This document shows, in pieces, positions 8,188-16,185 of a stretch of DNA of 64,000 nucleotides. The number at the start of each line of letters is the position of its first letter. Position 1 is the stretch's first letter. Source of the stretch: Polaribacter sp. MED152 (lineage in GTDB: Bacteria > Bacteroidota > Bacteroidia > Flavobacteriales > Flavobacteriaceae); contig NC_020830.1 in the NCBI RefSeq assembly GCF_000152945.2, positions 310,001-374,000 of the forward strand. Reading direction: 5' to 3'. Made by a program: the position numbers and the translations under genes. The notes beneath the pieces are model-generated. The model was not told the DNA's origin. It did not search any database and worked only from the letters and a program-made list of their open reading frames with translations.

Positions 8188-9138
8188 TTAGTTTAGTAAT
8201 TTTATAATTTGATTCGCCAATTCTAAACCAACTCTTTCTTGTGCCTCTTTTGTTGATGAACCAATATTGGGAGAAAGTGAAATTTCTGGATTCATTAAAA
8301 GTTGAACAGCAGGTGTAGGCTCAGTTTCAAAAACATCTAAACCAGCATATTGTACTTTTCCACTTTCTATGGCACTTACTAAATCAACCTCATTTAAAAT
8401 TCCGCCTTTGGCTGTGTTAATAAAGCCAACACCATCTTTCATTTTTTCAAATTCTGTTGATGTGATAATATAATCTTCATGGTTTGTTAAATGCAAAGAA
8501 ATAAAGTCTGATTCTTTTAAAACATCATCTATAGCAGTTGTATGAATAGTAAAATCTACTTTTTGATTATTATAAAAATCTAAAGTGATAGTTGCTTCTT
8601 CAACAAAATCATCATAAGCCATTACATGCATACCTAAACCAATAGCAATTTTTGCTACTTCTTGGCCAACTTTATCAAAGCCTAAAATACCAATGGTTTT
8701 TCCTCTTAATTCTGTACCTGAAGCATAGGCTTTATTTAGGTCGTTAAATCGCATATCACCTTCTAAAGGCATTTCTCTATTAGACGAATGTAAAAAACGA
8801 GCCATACCAAACAAATGTGCAAATACCAATTCTGCCACTGAACTTGCAGAAGCGTTCTTAGGATTAATAACGTGTAAACCATTATCGATTGCAAAATCAA
8901 CATCAATATTATCCATATTAACACTTGAATTTCCAATCAATTTTAAAGAAGGACAAGCTTCTATTAATTCTTGTCTAATTTGCGTGTTTTTGTTTACTAA
9001 AACTGCATCTATATTATTATCGTTTATAAAATTTTCTAGCTGATTTTGAGCAACTTTAGTAATATTTACTTCAAAACCTGCTTTTTCTAAGGCTTCAATT
9101 CCTTTTAATGTAATTCCGTCGTTTGCTAATATGATCAT
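8188..9138 (-). CDS. serA: D-2-hydroxyacid dehydrogenase, probable phosphoglycerate dehydrogenase (short, no ACT domain)
   Basis: A 316-residue D-isomer-specific 2-hydroxyacid dehydrogenase with a NAD-binding Rossmann segment at about 147-170. The neighbouring serC supports 3-phosphoglycerate dehydrogenase, the first step of serine synthesis. The length fits the short class without regulatory domains. The sequence is unusual: the Gly-rich loop reads GFDKVG (middle Gly replaced by Asp), the catalytic Arg position reads NTAKGG (Lys244), and the catalytic His position reads SPNIGSST (Asn291). The Glu in VFETEP is kept. Short PGDHs with Lys taking over from the catalytic His have been described, so this may be an active variant; other 2-ketoacid substrates cannot be excluded. 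Confidence 0.82.
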   Translation of the reverse strand: MIILANDGITLKGIEALEKAGFEVNITKVAQNQLENFINDNNIDAVLVNKNTQIRQELIEACPSLKLIGNSSVNMDNIDVDFAIDNGLHVINPKNASASSVAELVFAHLFGMARFLHSSNREMPLEGDMRFNDLNKAYASGTELRGKTIGILGFDKVGQEVAKIAIGLGMHVMAYDDFVEEATITLDFYNNQKVDFTIHTTAIDDVLKESDFISLHLTNHEDYIITSTEFEKMKDGVGFINTAKGGILNEVDLVSAIESGKVQYAGLDVFETEPTPAVQLLMNPEISLSPNIGSSTKEAQERVGLELANQIIKLLN

Positions 9139-9195
9139 TATCTCTCTACAAATTCAATTTCCGAAAATCTATCGTTAAAGATTTTCTAAGTATAG

Positions 9196-10260
9196 TTAAT
9201 TATTACGTTCTAGTTCTTGCATTACATCTACCAAAGCTTGCACACTATATAAAGGTAATGCATTGTACATGCTTGCTCTGTAGCCACCTACAGATCTATG
9301 GCCATGTAAACCATTTATATTTGCATCTTGCCACATTTTATCGAATTTTTCTGATAAAGATTCATCAGTTAGCACAAATGTTGCATTCATAATACTTCTG
9401 TCTTCTTTAGCTACAATACCTTTAAATAAAGGATTTCTGTCTATCTCTGCATACAAAAGTTCTGCTTTTTTCTCATTTACCTTTTCTATAAACGGAATTC
9501 CACCTAAATCTTTTAACCACTGTAAAGTAAGCATAGAAACATACACAGGAAAAACGGCTGGCGTATTAAACATGCTTTCTTTTTCTAAATGTACTTGATA
9601 ATTTAGCATAGAAGGGATGTGCCTATTTACCTTGCCAAGTATTTCCTCTTTAATTATAACTAAAGTAGTTCCTGCAGGGCCCATATTTTTTTGAGCACCA
9701 GCATAAATTAAATCAAATTTTTCAAAATCTAGTTGACGCGAAAAGATATCTGAACTCATGTCACAAACCAAAGGAACATCGGTTTCTGGGAAACTTTTCA
9801 TTTGAGTACCAGCTACTGTATTGTTACTTGTACAATGAAAATAATCTGCATCTTTAGGTATTGAATATTCTTTAGGTATGTAGCTAAAACCTTTATCTTT
9901 AGATGATGCTACTTCTACAATTTTACCAAATTCCTTAGCTTCTTTTATAGCTTTAGTAGACCATGTACCCGTGTTTAAATAAGCCGCTTTTTTGTTGAGT
10001 AAGTTGTAAGCTACCATTAAGAACTCCATACTTGCACCTCCATGTAAAAACAATGCTTTGTAACCTTTGTTTTCTAATCCTAATAGTTCTAAAGCTAAAC
10101 TTTTTGCCTTTTCAATTACGTTTACAAATGGTTTACTTCTGTGAGATATTTCTATTAATGATAAATTATCATCATTAAAATTTAGAATGGCTTCAGATGC
10201 TTTTTGTAAAACTTCTTCAGGCAAAATACAAGGACCAGCACTAAAATTGTGTTTTTTCAT
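9196..10260 (-). CDS. serC: Phosphoserine aminotransferase
   Basis: A 354-residue class V aminotransferase, the usual length for SerC. It begins MKKHNFSAGPCILPEEVL, binds phosphate with ISHRSK, and carries the PLP Lys in DLIYAGAQKNMGPAG. HGHRSVGGYRASMYNA near the end is also characteristic. It converts 3-phosphohydroxypyruvate and glutamate to phosphoserine. It lies 3 bases after the acyl-CoA reductase gene and 57 bases before serA, so it is part of the same operon. Confidence 0.97.
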   Translation of the reverse strand: MKKHNFSAGPCILPEEVLQKASEAILNFNDDNLSLIEISHRSKPFVNVIEKAKSLALELLGLENKGYKALFLHGGASMEFLMVAYNLLNKKAAYLNTGTWSTKAIKEAKEFGKIVEVASSKDKGFSYIPKEYSIPKDADYFHCTSNNTVAGTQMKSFPETDVPLVCDMSSDIFSRQLDFEKFDLIYAGAQKNMGPAGTTLVIIKEEILGKVNRHIPSMLNYQVHLEKESMFNTPAVFPVYVSMLTLQWLKDLGGIPFIEKVNEKKAELLYAEIDRNPLFKGIVAKEDRSIMNATFVLTDESLSEKFDKMWQDANINGLHGHRSVGGYRASMYNALPLYSVQALVDVMQELERNN

Positions 10261-10263
10261 ACT

Positions 10264-11325
10264 CTATAATTTAGATAAGAATTCTAATGTGTTTACACCA
10301 TCTGCATAATCTGTTAATTTTGGATGTTGTGTTTGCCCAAAAGCAACTTCATTTTCTATAAAATCTTTAGCAACAATACATTGAATTTTTTCTTTGTCTT
10401 CATGTAACTTGATTTTTAAATCGATCTCATTATCATAATACTCGTAAAAAATTGTAGCAATAGGAGAGGAGTAGCTTTCATCTTCCTTTATCATTAAAAA
10501 ACCATTTTCTAATAAATCAAATTCGCTCATTAAATAAACAGCCTTATTGTAATCGTAATTATTGGCGTATTTAGCATTATTTATAATGTCTTTTCTAGAG
10601 TACATACCATTAAAAAAGGCATCAAAATTATAATCTTTTGGAACATATAATTTAGATACAGATCTACAGCCTAGACCAAAATACTGAAAAACATCATTCG
10701 CTAAACCATCATAATCATCATCGGTTTCATTGCCTGTTATTACTGCAACAGAGTTTCTACTTTTTCTTATAATACTTGGTTTATTTTTAAAGTAATACTC
10801 AAAATATCTAGCTGTGTTGTTACTACCTGTTGCAATAACTGCATCAAAGTTGGTTAATTTTTCTTCTGGAAAAGTGATTTTATTCTTAAAATCTTCATGA
10901 ACATACTCTAAGTATTTAGCTAAAAAAGGTAGTAAATGCTTATCGTTAGAAGATTGCTTTATAACAACTTTATACCCAGAAATTAATACCGATAAAAAGT
11001 CGTGAAAACCAACTAAGGGTATATTACCAGCCATTATTATAGCAACTTGTTTTTCTGATTTTTGCTCGGGATTTACATCTTTAGTAAAATCCTTTAAGTT
11101 TTCTGTAGTTAGTGCTTCTGCCCAACTTTGTAGCGCAAATAAAATATTGTCTTTTGTAAACCAAGAATTGTTTTCTTGAGCTAATTTAATTTGATGCTGG
11201 AAGCCATCAAAAAATAAATCATTATGCTCAATATTTTGTTTTTTCTCAATTTTATTTGGAGAAAACTGACTTAAAAAGTCACCTAATTTTGCGAATGCAG
11301 TAATTCTGTTTTGAATACTAGTCAT
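10264..11325 (-). CDS. LuxC-like acyl-CoA reductase
   Basis: A 353-residue aldehyde-dehydrogenase-superfamily protein of the LuxC/acyl-CoA reductase family. Visible features are the nucleotide-binding stretch [20 protein letters not shown], the [17 protein letters not shown] segment, and the likely catalytic Cys in [15 protein letters not shown]. Known relatives reduce fatty acyl-CoA or acyl thioesters to aldehydes. It is the first gene of the seven-gene minus operon and is divergent from a dicluster ferredoxin across 69 bases; this pairing is common in flavobacteria. Whether the ferredoxin supplies its electrons is inference. Confidence 0.88.
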   Translation of the reverse strand: MTSIQNRITAFAKLGDFLSQFSPNKIEKKQNIEHNDLFFDGFQHQIKLAQENNSWFTKDNILFALQSWAEALTTENLKDFTKDVNPEQKSEKQVAIIMAGNIPLVGFHDFLSVLISGYKVVIKQSSNDKHLLPFLAKYLEYVHEDFKNKITFPEEKLTNFDAVIATGSNNTARYFEYYFKNKPSIIRKSRNSVAVITGNETDDDYDGLANDVFQYFGLGCRSVSKLYVPKDYNFDAFFNGMYSRKDIINNAKYANNYDYNKAVYLMSEFDLLENGFLMIKEDESYSSPIATIFYEYYDNEIDLKIKLHEDKEKIQCIVAKDFIENEVAFGQTQHPKLTDYADGVNTLEFLSKL

Positions 11326-11328
11326 TTA

Positions 11329-11360
11329 TTTGGTTGTCTATTATTTTGGCTTTATTTTTG
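11329..11360 (+). promoter_or_regulatory. Promoter for the ferredoxin gene
   Basis: TTTG at 11329-11332 and TATTTTTG (TAnnTTTG) at 11353-11360 are separated by 20 bases, a near-perfect Bacteroidetes sigma-A promoter. The ferredoxin ATG is at 11395, giving a leader of about 28 bases. This promoter also argues against the in-frame TTG at 11311 as the start. Confidence 0.7.
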
Positions 11361-11366
11361 CAAGAG

Positions 11367-11374
11367 CAAAGGTA
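11367..11374 (-). promoter_or_regulatory. -7 box for the acyl-CoA reductase / serC / serA operon
   Basis: The minus strand reads TACCTTTG (TAnnTTTG), about 40 bases before the ATG at 11325. It lies only 6 bases from the -7 box of the opposite ferredoxin promoter, so the two divergent promoters overlap and may interfere or share a regulator. A -33 CAA (plus strand) lies at 11399, at a slightly long spacing. Confidence 0.45.
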
Positions 11375-11394
11375 CAAAAACAGAAAAGAAAATT

Positions 11395-11745
11395 ATGGCA
11401 ATTATAATAACAGATGAGTGTATAAATTGTGGGGCTTGTGAGCCTGAATGTCCTAATACTGCAATTTATGAAGGTGCAGATGATTGGAAATATGCAGATG
11501 GTACAGACTTAAGTGGAAATATTGTATTACCAAATGGAAAATCGGCAAACGCAGATGAAGACCAAGAACCTGTTTCTGATGAAATTTATTATATAGTTGC
11601 AGATAAATGTACTGAGTGTAAAGGATTTCATGAAGAACCACAGTGTGCTGCAGTTTGTCCTGTAGATTGTTGTGTGCCTGATGAAGATAATGTTGAAACA
11701 GAAGAAGTTTTGCTTGAAAAACAGGCATTTATGCATAATTCATAA
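11395..11745 (+). CDS. Dicluster 4Fe-4S ferredoxin
   Basis: A 116-residue electron carrier. The first cluster motif is [11 protein letters not shown] (C-x2-C-x2-C-x3-C). The second is [17 protein letters not shown] (C-x2-C-x8-C-x3-C), the longer spacing found in YfhL/FdxN-type ferredoxins. An acidic insert of about 45 residues separates them and the tail is acidic. The start is the ATG at 11395, placed by a strong promoter at 11329-11360. It is divergent from the acyl-CoA reductase gene and followed by a terminator. The redox partner is unknown. Confidence 0.95.
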   Translation: MAIIITDECINCGACEPECPNTAIYEGADDWKYADGTDLSGNIVLPNGKSANADEDQEPVSDEIYYIVADKCTECKGFHEEPQCAAVCPVDCCVPDEDNVETEEVLLEKQAFMHNS

Positions 11746-11768
11746 AAACTTTAGAATAAGATAATAAG

Positions 11769-11800
11769 AAAAGCCTCTATTAATTTAGAGGCTTTTTTTT
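11769..11800. terminator. Bidirectional terminator between ferredoxin and the carboxypeptidase-regulatory-like gene
   Basis: An 11-bp stem (AAAAGCCTCTA / TAGAGGCTTTT) with loop TTAATT and a T run on the plus side and an A run on the other. It separates two convergent genes ending at 11745 and 11799. Confidence 0.85.
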
Positions 11801-13301
11801 AGTTATATTTTTTAAGATATTCAGTAATTAACTGTCGATTTTTCCAACTAGTCTTGTCGTAATCTGCTTTAGAGAGGTAATTGTATTTTATGTTAGATTG
11901 GCCCTTTGCAACTTTTTCAACAGCCGTTTTTGGTATTTCACTAACATTTGTCAAGTAAACTTCTCTTATTTCTTGAGTATCAAGTTCTATTTTTATATCG
12001 AACTTTACCTTGCTTTTTTTACTCGAATTTTCTTTAAATTTTATAGGTCTATGAACATAAGCATAGGCAATCTTAGTTTCGTTATAATAAGAATTGAACA
12101 CTTTATTTTCTTTATTTTTTTCATAATACAGCGTAATCTTATTTACATCTTCAGAGACTTTTATGCCTAAGAGCCATTTTAAGTTTATGTTCTGCCCTTT
12201 TTTGCCTTCTGCAAATTGATATTCTATTTTAGAGATGGTAAAATCTATAGGATTAATAAACATTTGACCTTTGTATTTTGCTTTCGATTTTCTAGGTGAA
12301 AAATTTAAAACATACATCATTTCTGAGCCTAAAAATGCATTGCTAGTTAAAGAATGTTTATAATATCTGTTATTGAGAAAATTTTGCTGTTTTTTGAAAT
12401 AGAAGAATCTGCCTTTATATTTTGCGCTTGTGAATGCATTAGTAGCAGTAAAAGCATTAAAAGTATTAATTAAGTGAAGAGAATCTGCATCTTGAACTAC
12501 TTCATTTATAGATAGGGAATCTTCAATTTTAAATAATCCAGAACTTATTTTATAGGTTTTATGTTTATTCAAATTTTTAAGGATGATATGCTGTAAATCC
12601 TTTTGTGCTTGTTTAATAGTAATTTGTTTGTTGTTTTTCATCGATTTAAACCCTTGAACAGTATCGATTTTATCAACATTGTAAAATTTCTTTATCTTAT
12701 CTGAATACACTTTTTTGGTTTTAAATTTCCCATAAAATTCATTTGAAAAAACAGGGTCGCTATTTTGAAGATTATTGGCATATGCTGCCAATTCTTTCTC
12801 TGCTATTTTCTTGTTTTTTCTATTTAATAAAGCACTTTTATCTAAGTCTAATTCTAATTTTTTAAAATTGATGATACTATTTTCTCTAACATAAAAATCA
12901 CTTATAGTTGGTCCAGAAATATAATTCTTCTTCATGCTCCTTAGTGTTTTGGTTACTATAGAGTCTACAGTGATTTTTTTAAGATTTAATTGAATTTCAG
13001 AGAGTTCATTTACTTTTTCTTCTAAGTAAATCGTATAATTTTTTGAAGTAAATTTTTGTTTGCTTATAACAACTGTTTTGTAATTAAGGTTTGTAAAAGT
13101 AATTGTATTTACATTAGAAATGTCTAATTTAAAAACGCCTAATTCATTTGTGGTAGTGCCGTTTTTTAAGTTTGTAATTATAGCAACATTGTTAATGGGT
13201 TTGCTAGAGTTTTTGCTAAGAACTTTTCCAGTAATAAACTGGGCATGAATACTCCAATTGGCAATAAAAATCAATAAAATGGTTTGTAATGTTTTTCTCA
13301 T
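11799..13301 (-). CDS. Secreted protein with N-terminal CarboxypepD_reg-like domain
   Basis: A 500-residue protein with a signal peptide (MRKTLQTILLIFIANWSIHAQ). Residues about 22-95 are a CarboxypepD_reg-like beta-sandwich (ITGKVLSKNSSKPINNVAI, then GVFKLDIS and the NYKTVVISKQKF stretch) of the kind found at the N-terminus of many Bacteroidetes outer-membrane proteins. The rest, lysine- and asparagine-rich, has no motif I recognise. It is too short for a TonB receptor. Probably periplasmic or outer-membrane associated. It is a monocistronic gene divergent from ychF. Confidence 0.8.
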   Translation of the reverse strand: MRKTLQTILLIFIANWSIHAQFITGKVLSKNSSKPINNVAIITNLKNGTTTNELGVFKLDISNVNTITFTNLNYKTVVISKQKFTSKNYTIYLEEKVNELSEIQLNLKKITVDSIVTKTLRSMKKNYISGPTISDFYVRENSIINFKKLELDLDKSALLNRKNKKIAEKELAAYANNLQNSDPVFSNEFYGKFKTKKVYSDKIKKFYNVDKIDTVQGFKSMKNNKQITIKQAQKDLQHIILKNLNKHKTYKISSGLFKIEDSLSINEVVQDADSLHLINTFNAFTATNAFTSAKYKGRFFYFKKQQNFLNNRYYKHSLTSNAFLGSEMMYVLNFSPRKSKAKYKGQMFINPIDFTISKIEYQFAEGKKGQNINLKWLLGIKVSEDVNKITLYYEKNKENKVFNSYYNETKIAYAYVHRPIKFKENSSKKSKVKFDIKIELDTQEIREVYLTNVSEIPKTAVEKVAKGQSNIKYNYLSKADYDKTSWKNRQLITEYLKKYN

Positions 13302-13378
13302 GGTTTAGTTGAATTTTTGAGAAAAATAAATCAATTTTAGTTTTGCAAATAAAAGTAAGTTTAAGTTTAACAAAGTAT

Positions 13379-13427
13379 TATATTTGCATTCTTAAAATTT
13401 AAGAATACTTAACTTAATTTAAGTTAA
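13379..13427 (+). promoter_or_regulatory. ychF promoter box and two tandem perfect palindromes
   Basis: TATATTTG (TAnnTTTG) lies at 13379-13386. It is followed at once by two perfect inverted repeats with 9-base arms around a single central base: ATTCTTAAA/TTTAAGAAT at 13388-13406 and TTAACTTAA/TTAAGTTAA at 13409-13427. They sit at the expected transcription start and in the leader, 31 bases before the ATG. They could be operator sites or leader hairpins. Confidence 0.5.
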
Positions 13428-13457
13428 ATACCGTTCTTTAAACTGTAAATTTTATTT

Positions 13458-14549
13458 ATGAAAGCTGGAATTGTAGGATTACCAAACGTAGGAAAATCGA
13501 CATTATTTAACTGTTTATCTAATGCAAAAGCGCAAAGTGCAAACTTTCCTTTTTGTACTATAGAACCAAACTTAGGAGTGGTAAATGTGCCAGATACTAG
13601 AATTGAGAAGTTAGAAGAATTGGTAAACCCAGAAAAGGTGGTGCCAGCTACTGTAGAAATTGTAGATATTGCAGGTTTAGTAAAAGGTGCAAGTAAGGGT
13701 GAAGGTTTAGGAAATCAATTCTTAGCAAATATTAGAGAAACAGATGCTATTTTACATGTTTTGCGTTGTTTTGATAATGACAATATTATTCACGTTGATA
13801 ACTCAATAGATCCTGTTAGAGATAAAGAAACTATTGATATTGAACTACAATTAAAAGATTTAGAAACGGTTCAAAAACGTTTAGAGCGTGTAAAAAGAAC
13901 TGCAAAAACAGGTAACAAAGAAGCACAGGCTGAATTGGTTGTTTTGCAGAAAATAGAAGACACTTTATTACAAGGTAAATCTGTAAGAGCTTTAGATTTT
14001 AACGAAAAAGAAATAGAGTTTGTACAATCTTTACAATTTATTACAGCTAAGCCTGTTTTATATGTTTGTAATGTTGACGAAAACTCAGCAGTTTCTGGTA
14101 ATGAATATGTAGATAAAGTAAGAGAAGCTGTGAAAGAAGAAGATGCAGAAGTTATTGTGCTGGCTGTTGGTACTGAAGCAGATATTACTGAATTAGACGA
14201 CTATGAAGAACGTCAAATGTTTTTAGCTGATATTGGTTTAGAAGAAGCAGGAGTATCACGTTTAATACGTTCTGCCTACAAATTATTAAACTTACAAACT
14301 TACTTTACTGCAGGTGTAAAAGAAGTTAGGGCCTGGACAATTCCTATTGGTTCAACTGCTCCTCAAGCTGCAGGAGTTATTCATACAGATTTCGAAAAAG
14401 GATTCATTAGAGCAGAAACTATTGCTTATGAAGATTACGTTGCTTATGGTTCTGAAGCCAAAGTAAAAGAAGCTGGTAAAATGAGAGTAGAAGGTAAGGA
14501 TTATATAGTTAAAGACGGAGATGTTATGCATTTTAGATTTAATGTATAA
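13458..14549 (+). CDS. ychF: Ribosome-binding ATPase/GTPase YchF
   Basis: A 363-residue Obg-like P-loop protein, the normal YchF length. It begins with the G1 motif [15 protein letters not shown], has G3 in [17 protein letters not shown], and a Walker-variant NVDE in place of the GTP-specific NKxD, consistent with ATP preference in this family. The C-terminal TGS domain ([11 protein letters not shown] ... [16 protein letters not shown]) is complete, ending in HFRFNV. YchF binds ribosomes and responds to stress. It stands alone between divergent and convergent neighbours and has an unusual palindromic leader. Confidence 0.97.
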   Translation: MKAGIVGLPNVGKSTLFNCLSNAKAQSANFPFCTIEPNLGVVNVPDTRIEKLEELVNPEKVVPATVEIVDIAGLVKGASKGEGLGNQFLANIRETDAILHVLRCFDNDNIIHVDNSIDPVRDKETIDIELQLKDLETVQKRLERVKRTAKTGNKEAQAELVVLQKIEDTLLQGKSVRALDFNEKEIEFVQSLQFITAKPVLYVCNVDENSAVSGNEYVDKVREAVKEEDAEVIVLAVGTEADITELDDYEERQMFLADIGLEEAGVSRLIRSAYKLLNLQTYFTAGVKEVRAWTIPIGSTAPQAAGVIHTDFEKGFIRAETIAYEDYVAYGSEAKVKEAGKMRVEGKDYIVKDGDVMHFRFNV

Positions 14550-14632
14550 TTGCTTAACTATCTAAAAAAACCATTTAACTATTAAATTATACCATTCACA
14601 TAATAAGTAAAAGACAACATTCTTTAATTGTT

Positions 14633-14640
14633 TAGTTTTG
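14633..14640 (+). promoter_or_regulatory. -7 box for the small membrane protein gene
   Basis: TAGTTTTG is an exact TAnnTTTG match, 20 bases before the ATG at 14661. It overlaps the alternative TTG codon at 14628, which makes that codon an unlikely start. No clear -33 element. Confidence 0.35.
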
Positions 14641-14660
14641 AAGTGTTAAAACGTACAATT

Positions 14661-14834
14661 ATGATGTTTCTTTTATTTAAAGTTATTCTGTTAAATACTT
14701 TCGTTTTTGGGTTGTTGAAATATGCAATGTCAACTCTAGTATTCTTTTTAATTTTTGCAGGAGCAAATACGCTTTTAGAAAAAGCTAAAGAAAATAGAGA
14801 ACTTAAGAACGAATTACTAATAAATAAACATTAA
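14661..14834 (+). CDS. Small membrane protein of unknown function
   Basis: A 57-residue protein with one or two hydrophobic segments covering about residues 1-40 (MMFLLFKVILLNTFVFGLL, then STLVFFLIFAGANTLL) and a charged, helix-prone tail (EKAKENRELKNELLINKH). I chose the double ATG at 14661 because a TAnnTTTG box lies just upstream at 14633-14640; an in-frame TTG at 14628 would start inside that promoter. I recognise no family. It could be a real small inner-membrane protein; moderate confidence. Confidence 0.5.
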   Translation: MMFLLFKVILLNTFVFGLLKYAMSTLVFFLIFAGANTLLEKAKENRELKNELLINKH

Positions 14835-14853
14835 AGATTTTCGAAATAGAATG

Positions 14854-14888
14854 CTTGTGGAAACACAAGTAGTGTTTGATAGCACTAC
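14854..14888. other. Two hairpins in the ychF-gcvT intergenic region
   Basis: CTTGTG-GAAA-CACAAG (14854-14869) is a 6-bp stem capped by a GNRA-type tetraloop on the plus strand. GTAGTG...CACTAC (14869-14888) is a second 6-bp stem with an 8-base loop. A third, stronger hairpin follows at 14909-14943. They may be a structured 3' UTR of the small membrane protein transcript. Confidence 0.4.
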
Positions 14889-14908
14889 CCCTACTTATTA
14901 TTAAGTAT

Positions 14909-14943
14909 CAAAACCTCAATGATCCCTAGTTATTGAGGTTTTG
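14909..14943. terminator. Bidirectional terminator between small ORF and gcvT
   Basis: A 12-bp perfect stem CAAAACCTCAAT / ATTGAGGTTTTG with an 11-base loop lies between the plus-strand small ORF and the minus-strand gcvT. There are only short T runs on either strand. Confidence 0.6.
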
Positions 14944-14967
14944 TCATTCTTATATTTTAGTAAGTTT

Positions 14968-16053
14968 TTACTTTTTGTAAAAAGGAAGTTTAACAACAGT
15001 AGCAGGAATTGCTTTCTTACGAATTTGAATTAAAATTTGTGAACCTACTTTTGAAGATGCTGTTGGTACATATCCTAAACCAATACCTTTACTCAAATTT
15101 GGACTCATAGTTCCAGAAGTAACATTACCAATCTTAGCACCTTCATCATCTACAATATCATAACCTTGTCTTGGTATACCTCTTTCATTTAGTATAAAAG
15201 CAACCAATTTTCTTGATGGTTTTTCTTCTTTTTGTTTTGCTAAAGCTTCAGAGTTTACAAAATCTTTAGTAAACTTTGTAATCCAACCTAAACCAGCCTC
15301 TATAGGAGAAGTGGTATCATCTATATCATTTCCATATAAACAATATCCCATCTCTAAACGTAAAGTATCTCTAGCAGCTAAACCAATTGGTTTAATTCCA
15401 AATTCAGCTCCAGCTAAAAATACACGATTCCAAATTTGTTCTACTTCTGAGTTTTTACAATAAATTTCAAATCCACCTGAACCTGTGTAGCCAGTTGCAG
15501 AAATTATTACATGTTCTATACCAGCAAAATCACCTACTTTAAATTTGTAGAAAGGTATATCAGCCAAATCTAAAGAAGAAAGCGATTGCATTGCTTCTAC
15601 AGCTTTAGGCCCTTGAATGGCTAACAAAGAATAATCATCAGATAAATCTCTTAAATCAGCACCAAATTCTTCATTGTACTTAGAAATCCAATTCCAATCC
15701 TTCTCAATATTAGAAGCATTAACAACTAATAAATATTGATCTTCTTTAATTCTATAACAAATTAAATCATCTACAATTCCGTTTTCTGTGTTTGGGAAAC
15801 AACTGTATTGTGCATCACCAATTTCTAATTTAGAAGCATCATTAGAAGTAACCTTTTGTATTAAGGCTAAAGCATTCTCTCCAGACACTAAAAATTCACC
15901 CATATGACTTACGTCAAAAACTCCCACAGATTCTCTTACAGTTAAGTGTTCTGCAGTTACGCCTTCGTATTGAACTGGCATGTTAAAGCCAGCAAAAGGC
16001 ACCATTTTTGCTCCCAATTTCTCATGAACTTGATGTAAAGCAATATTTTTCAT
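14968..16053 (-). CDS. gcvT: Aminomethyltransferase (glycine cleavage system T protein)
   Basis: A 361-residue protein of normal GcvT length. It has [17 protein letters not shown] near the N-terminus, [11 protein letters not shown], the folate-binding [13 protein letters not shown] region, [20 protein letters not shown] and the C-terminal [21 protein letters not shown]. It transfers the methylene group of glycine to tetrahydrofolate. The other glycine-cleavage genes are not nearby. No glycine riboswitch is visible upstream. Confidence 0.97.
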   Translation of the reverse strand: MKNIALHQVHEKLGAKMVPFAGFNMPVQYEGVTAEHLTVRESVGVFDVSHMGEFLVSGENALALIQKVTSNDASKLEIGDAQYSCFPNTENGIVDDLICYRIKEDQYLLVVNASNIEKDWNWISKYNEEFGADLRDLSDDYSLLAIQGPKAVEAMQSLSSLDLADIPFYKFKVGDFAGIEHVIISATGYTGSGGFEIYCKNSEVEQIWNRVFLAGAEFGIKPIGLAARDTLRLEMGYCLYGNDIDDTTSPIEAGLGWITKFTKDFVNSEALAKQKEEKPSRKLVAFILNERGIPRQGYDIVDDEGAKIGNVTSGTMSPNLSKGIGLGYVPTASSKVGSQILIQIRKKAIPATVVKLPFYKK

Positions 16054-16084
16054 TTGTAGATTTCTTTAATTTTTGGCTAAATTA

Positions 16085-16118
16085 TTGAAAAATCAGCAAT
16101 AACCAAGCACTAAATTTG
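16085..16118 (+). promoter_or_regulatory. Promoter for the Xaa-Pro aminopeptidase gene
   Basis: TTG at 16085-16087 and TAAATTTG (TAnnTTTG) at 16111-16118 with a 23-base spacer, at the long end of the range for Bacteroidetes promoters. The leader to the ATG at 16186 would be about 60 bases. Confidence 0.4.
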
Positions 16119-16185
16119 TGTTAATATTTGTACTTAAAAAAGAATTAATCTTACATTTGAGACTGTAACCAATAAATATTATTTA

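Noticed and set aside
11311..11394. N-terminal extension of the ferredoxin from a TTG at 11311
   Set aside because: The region contains the promoter (TTTG at 11329, TATTTTTG at 11353) and would add 28 residues not seen in ferredoxins.
14821..14990. Glycine riboswitch near gcvT
   Set aside because: The hairpins are downstream of gcvT (its 3' side) and lack glycine aptamer signatures; nothing similar lies upstream at 16054-16185.
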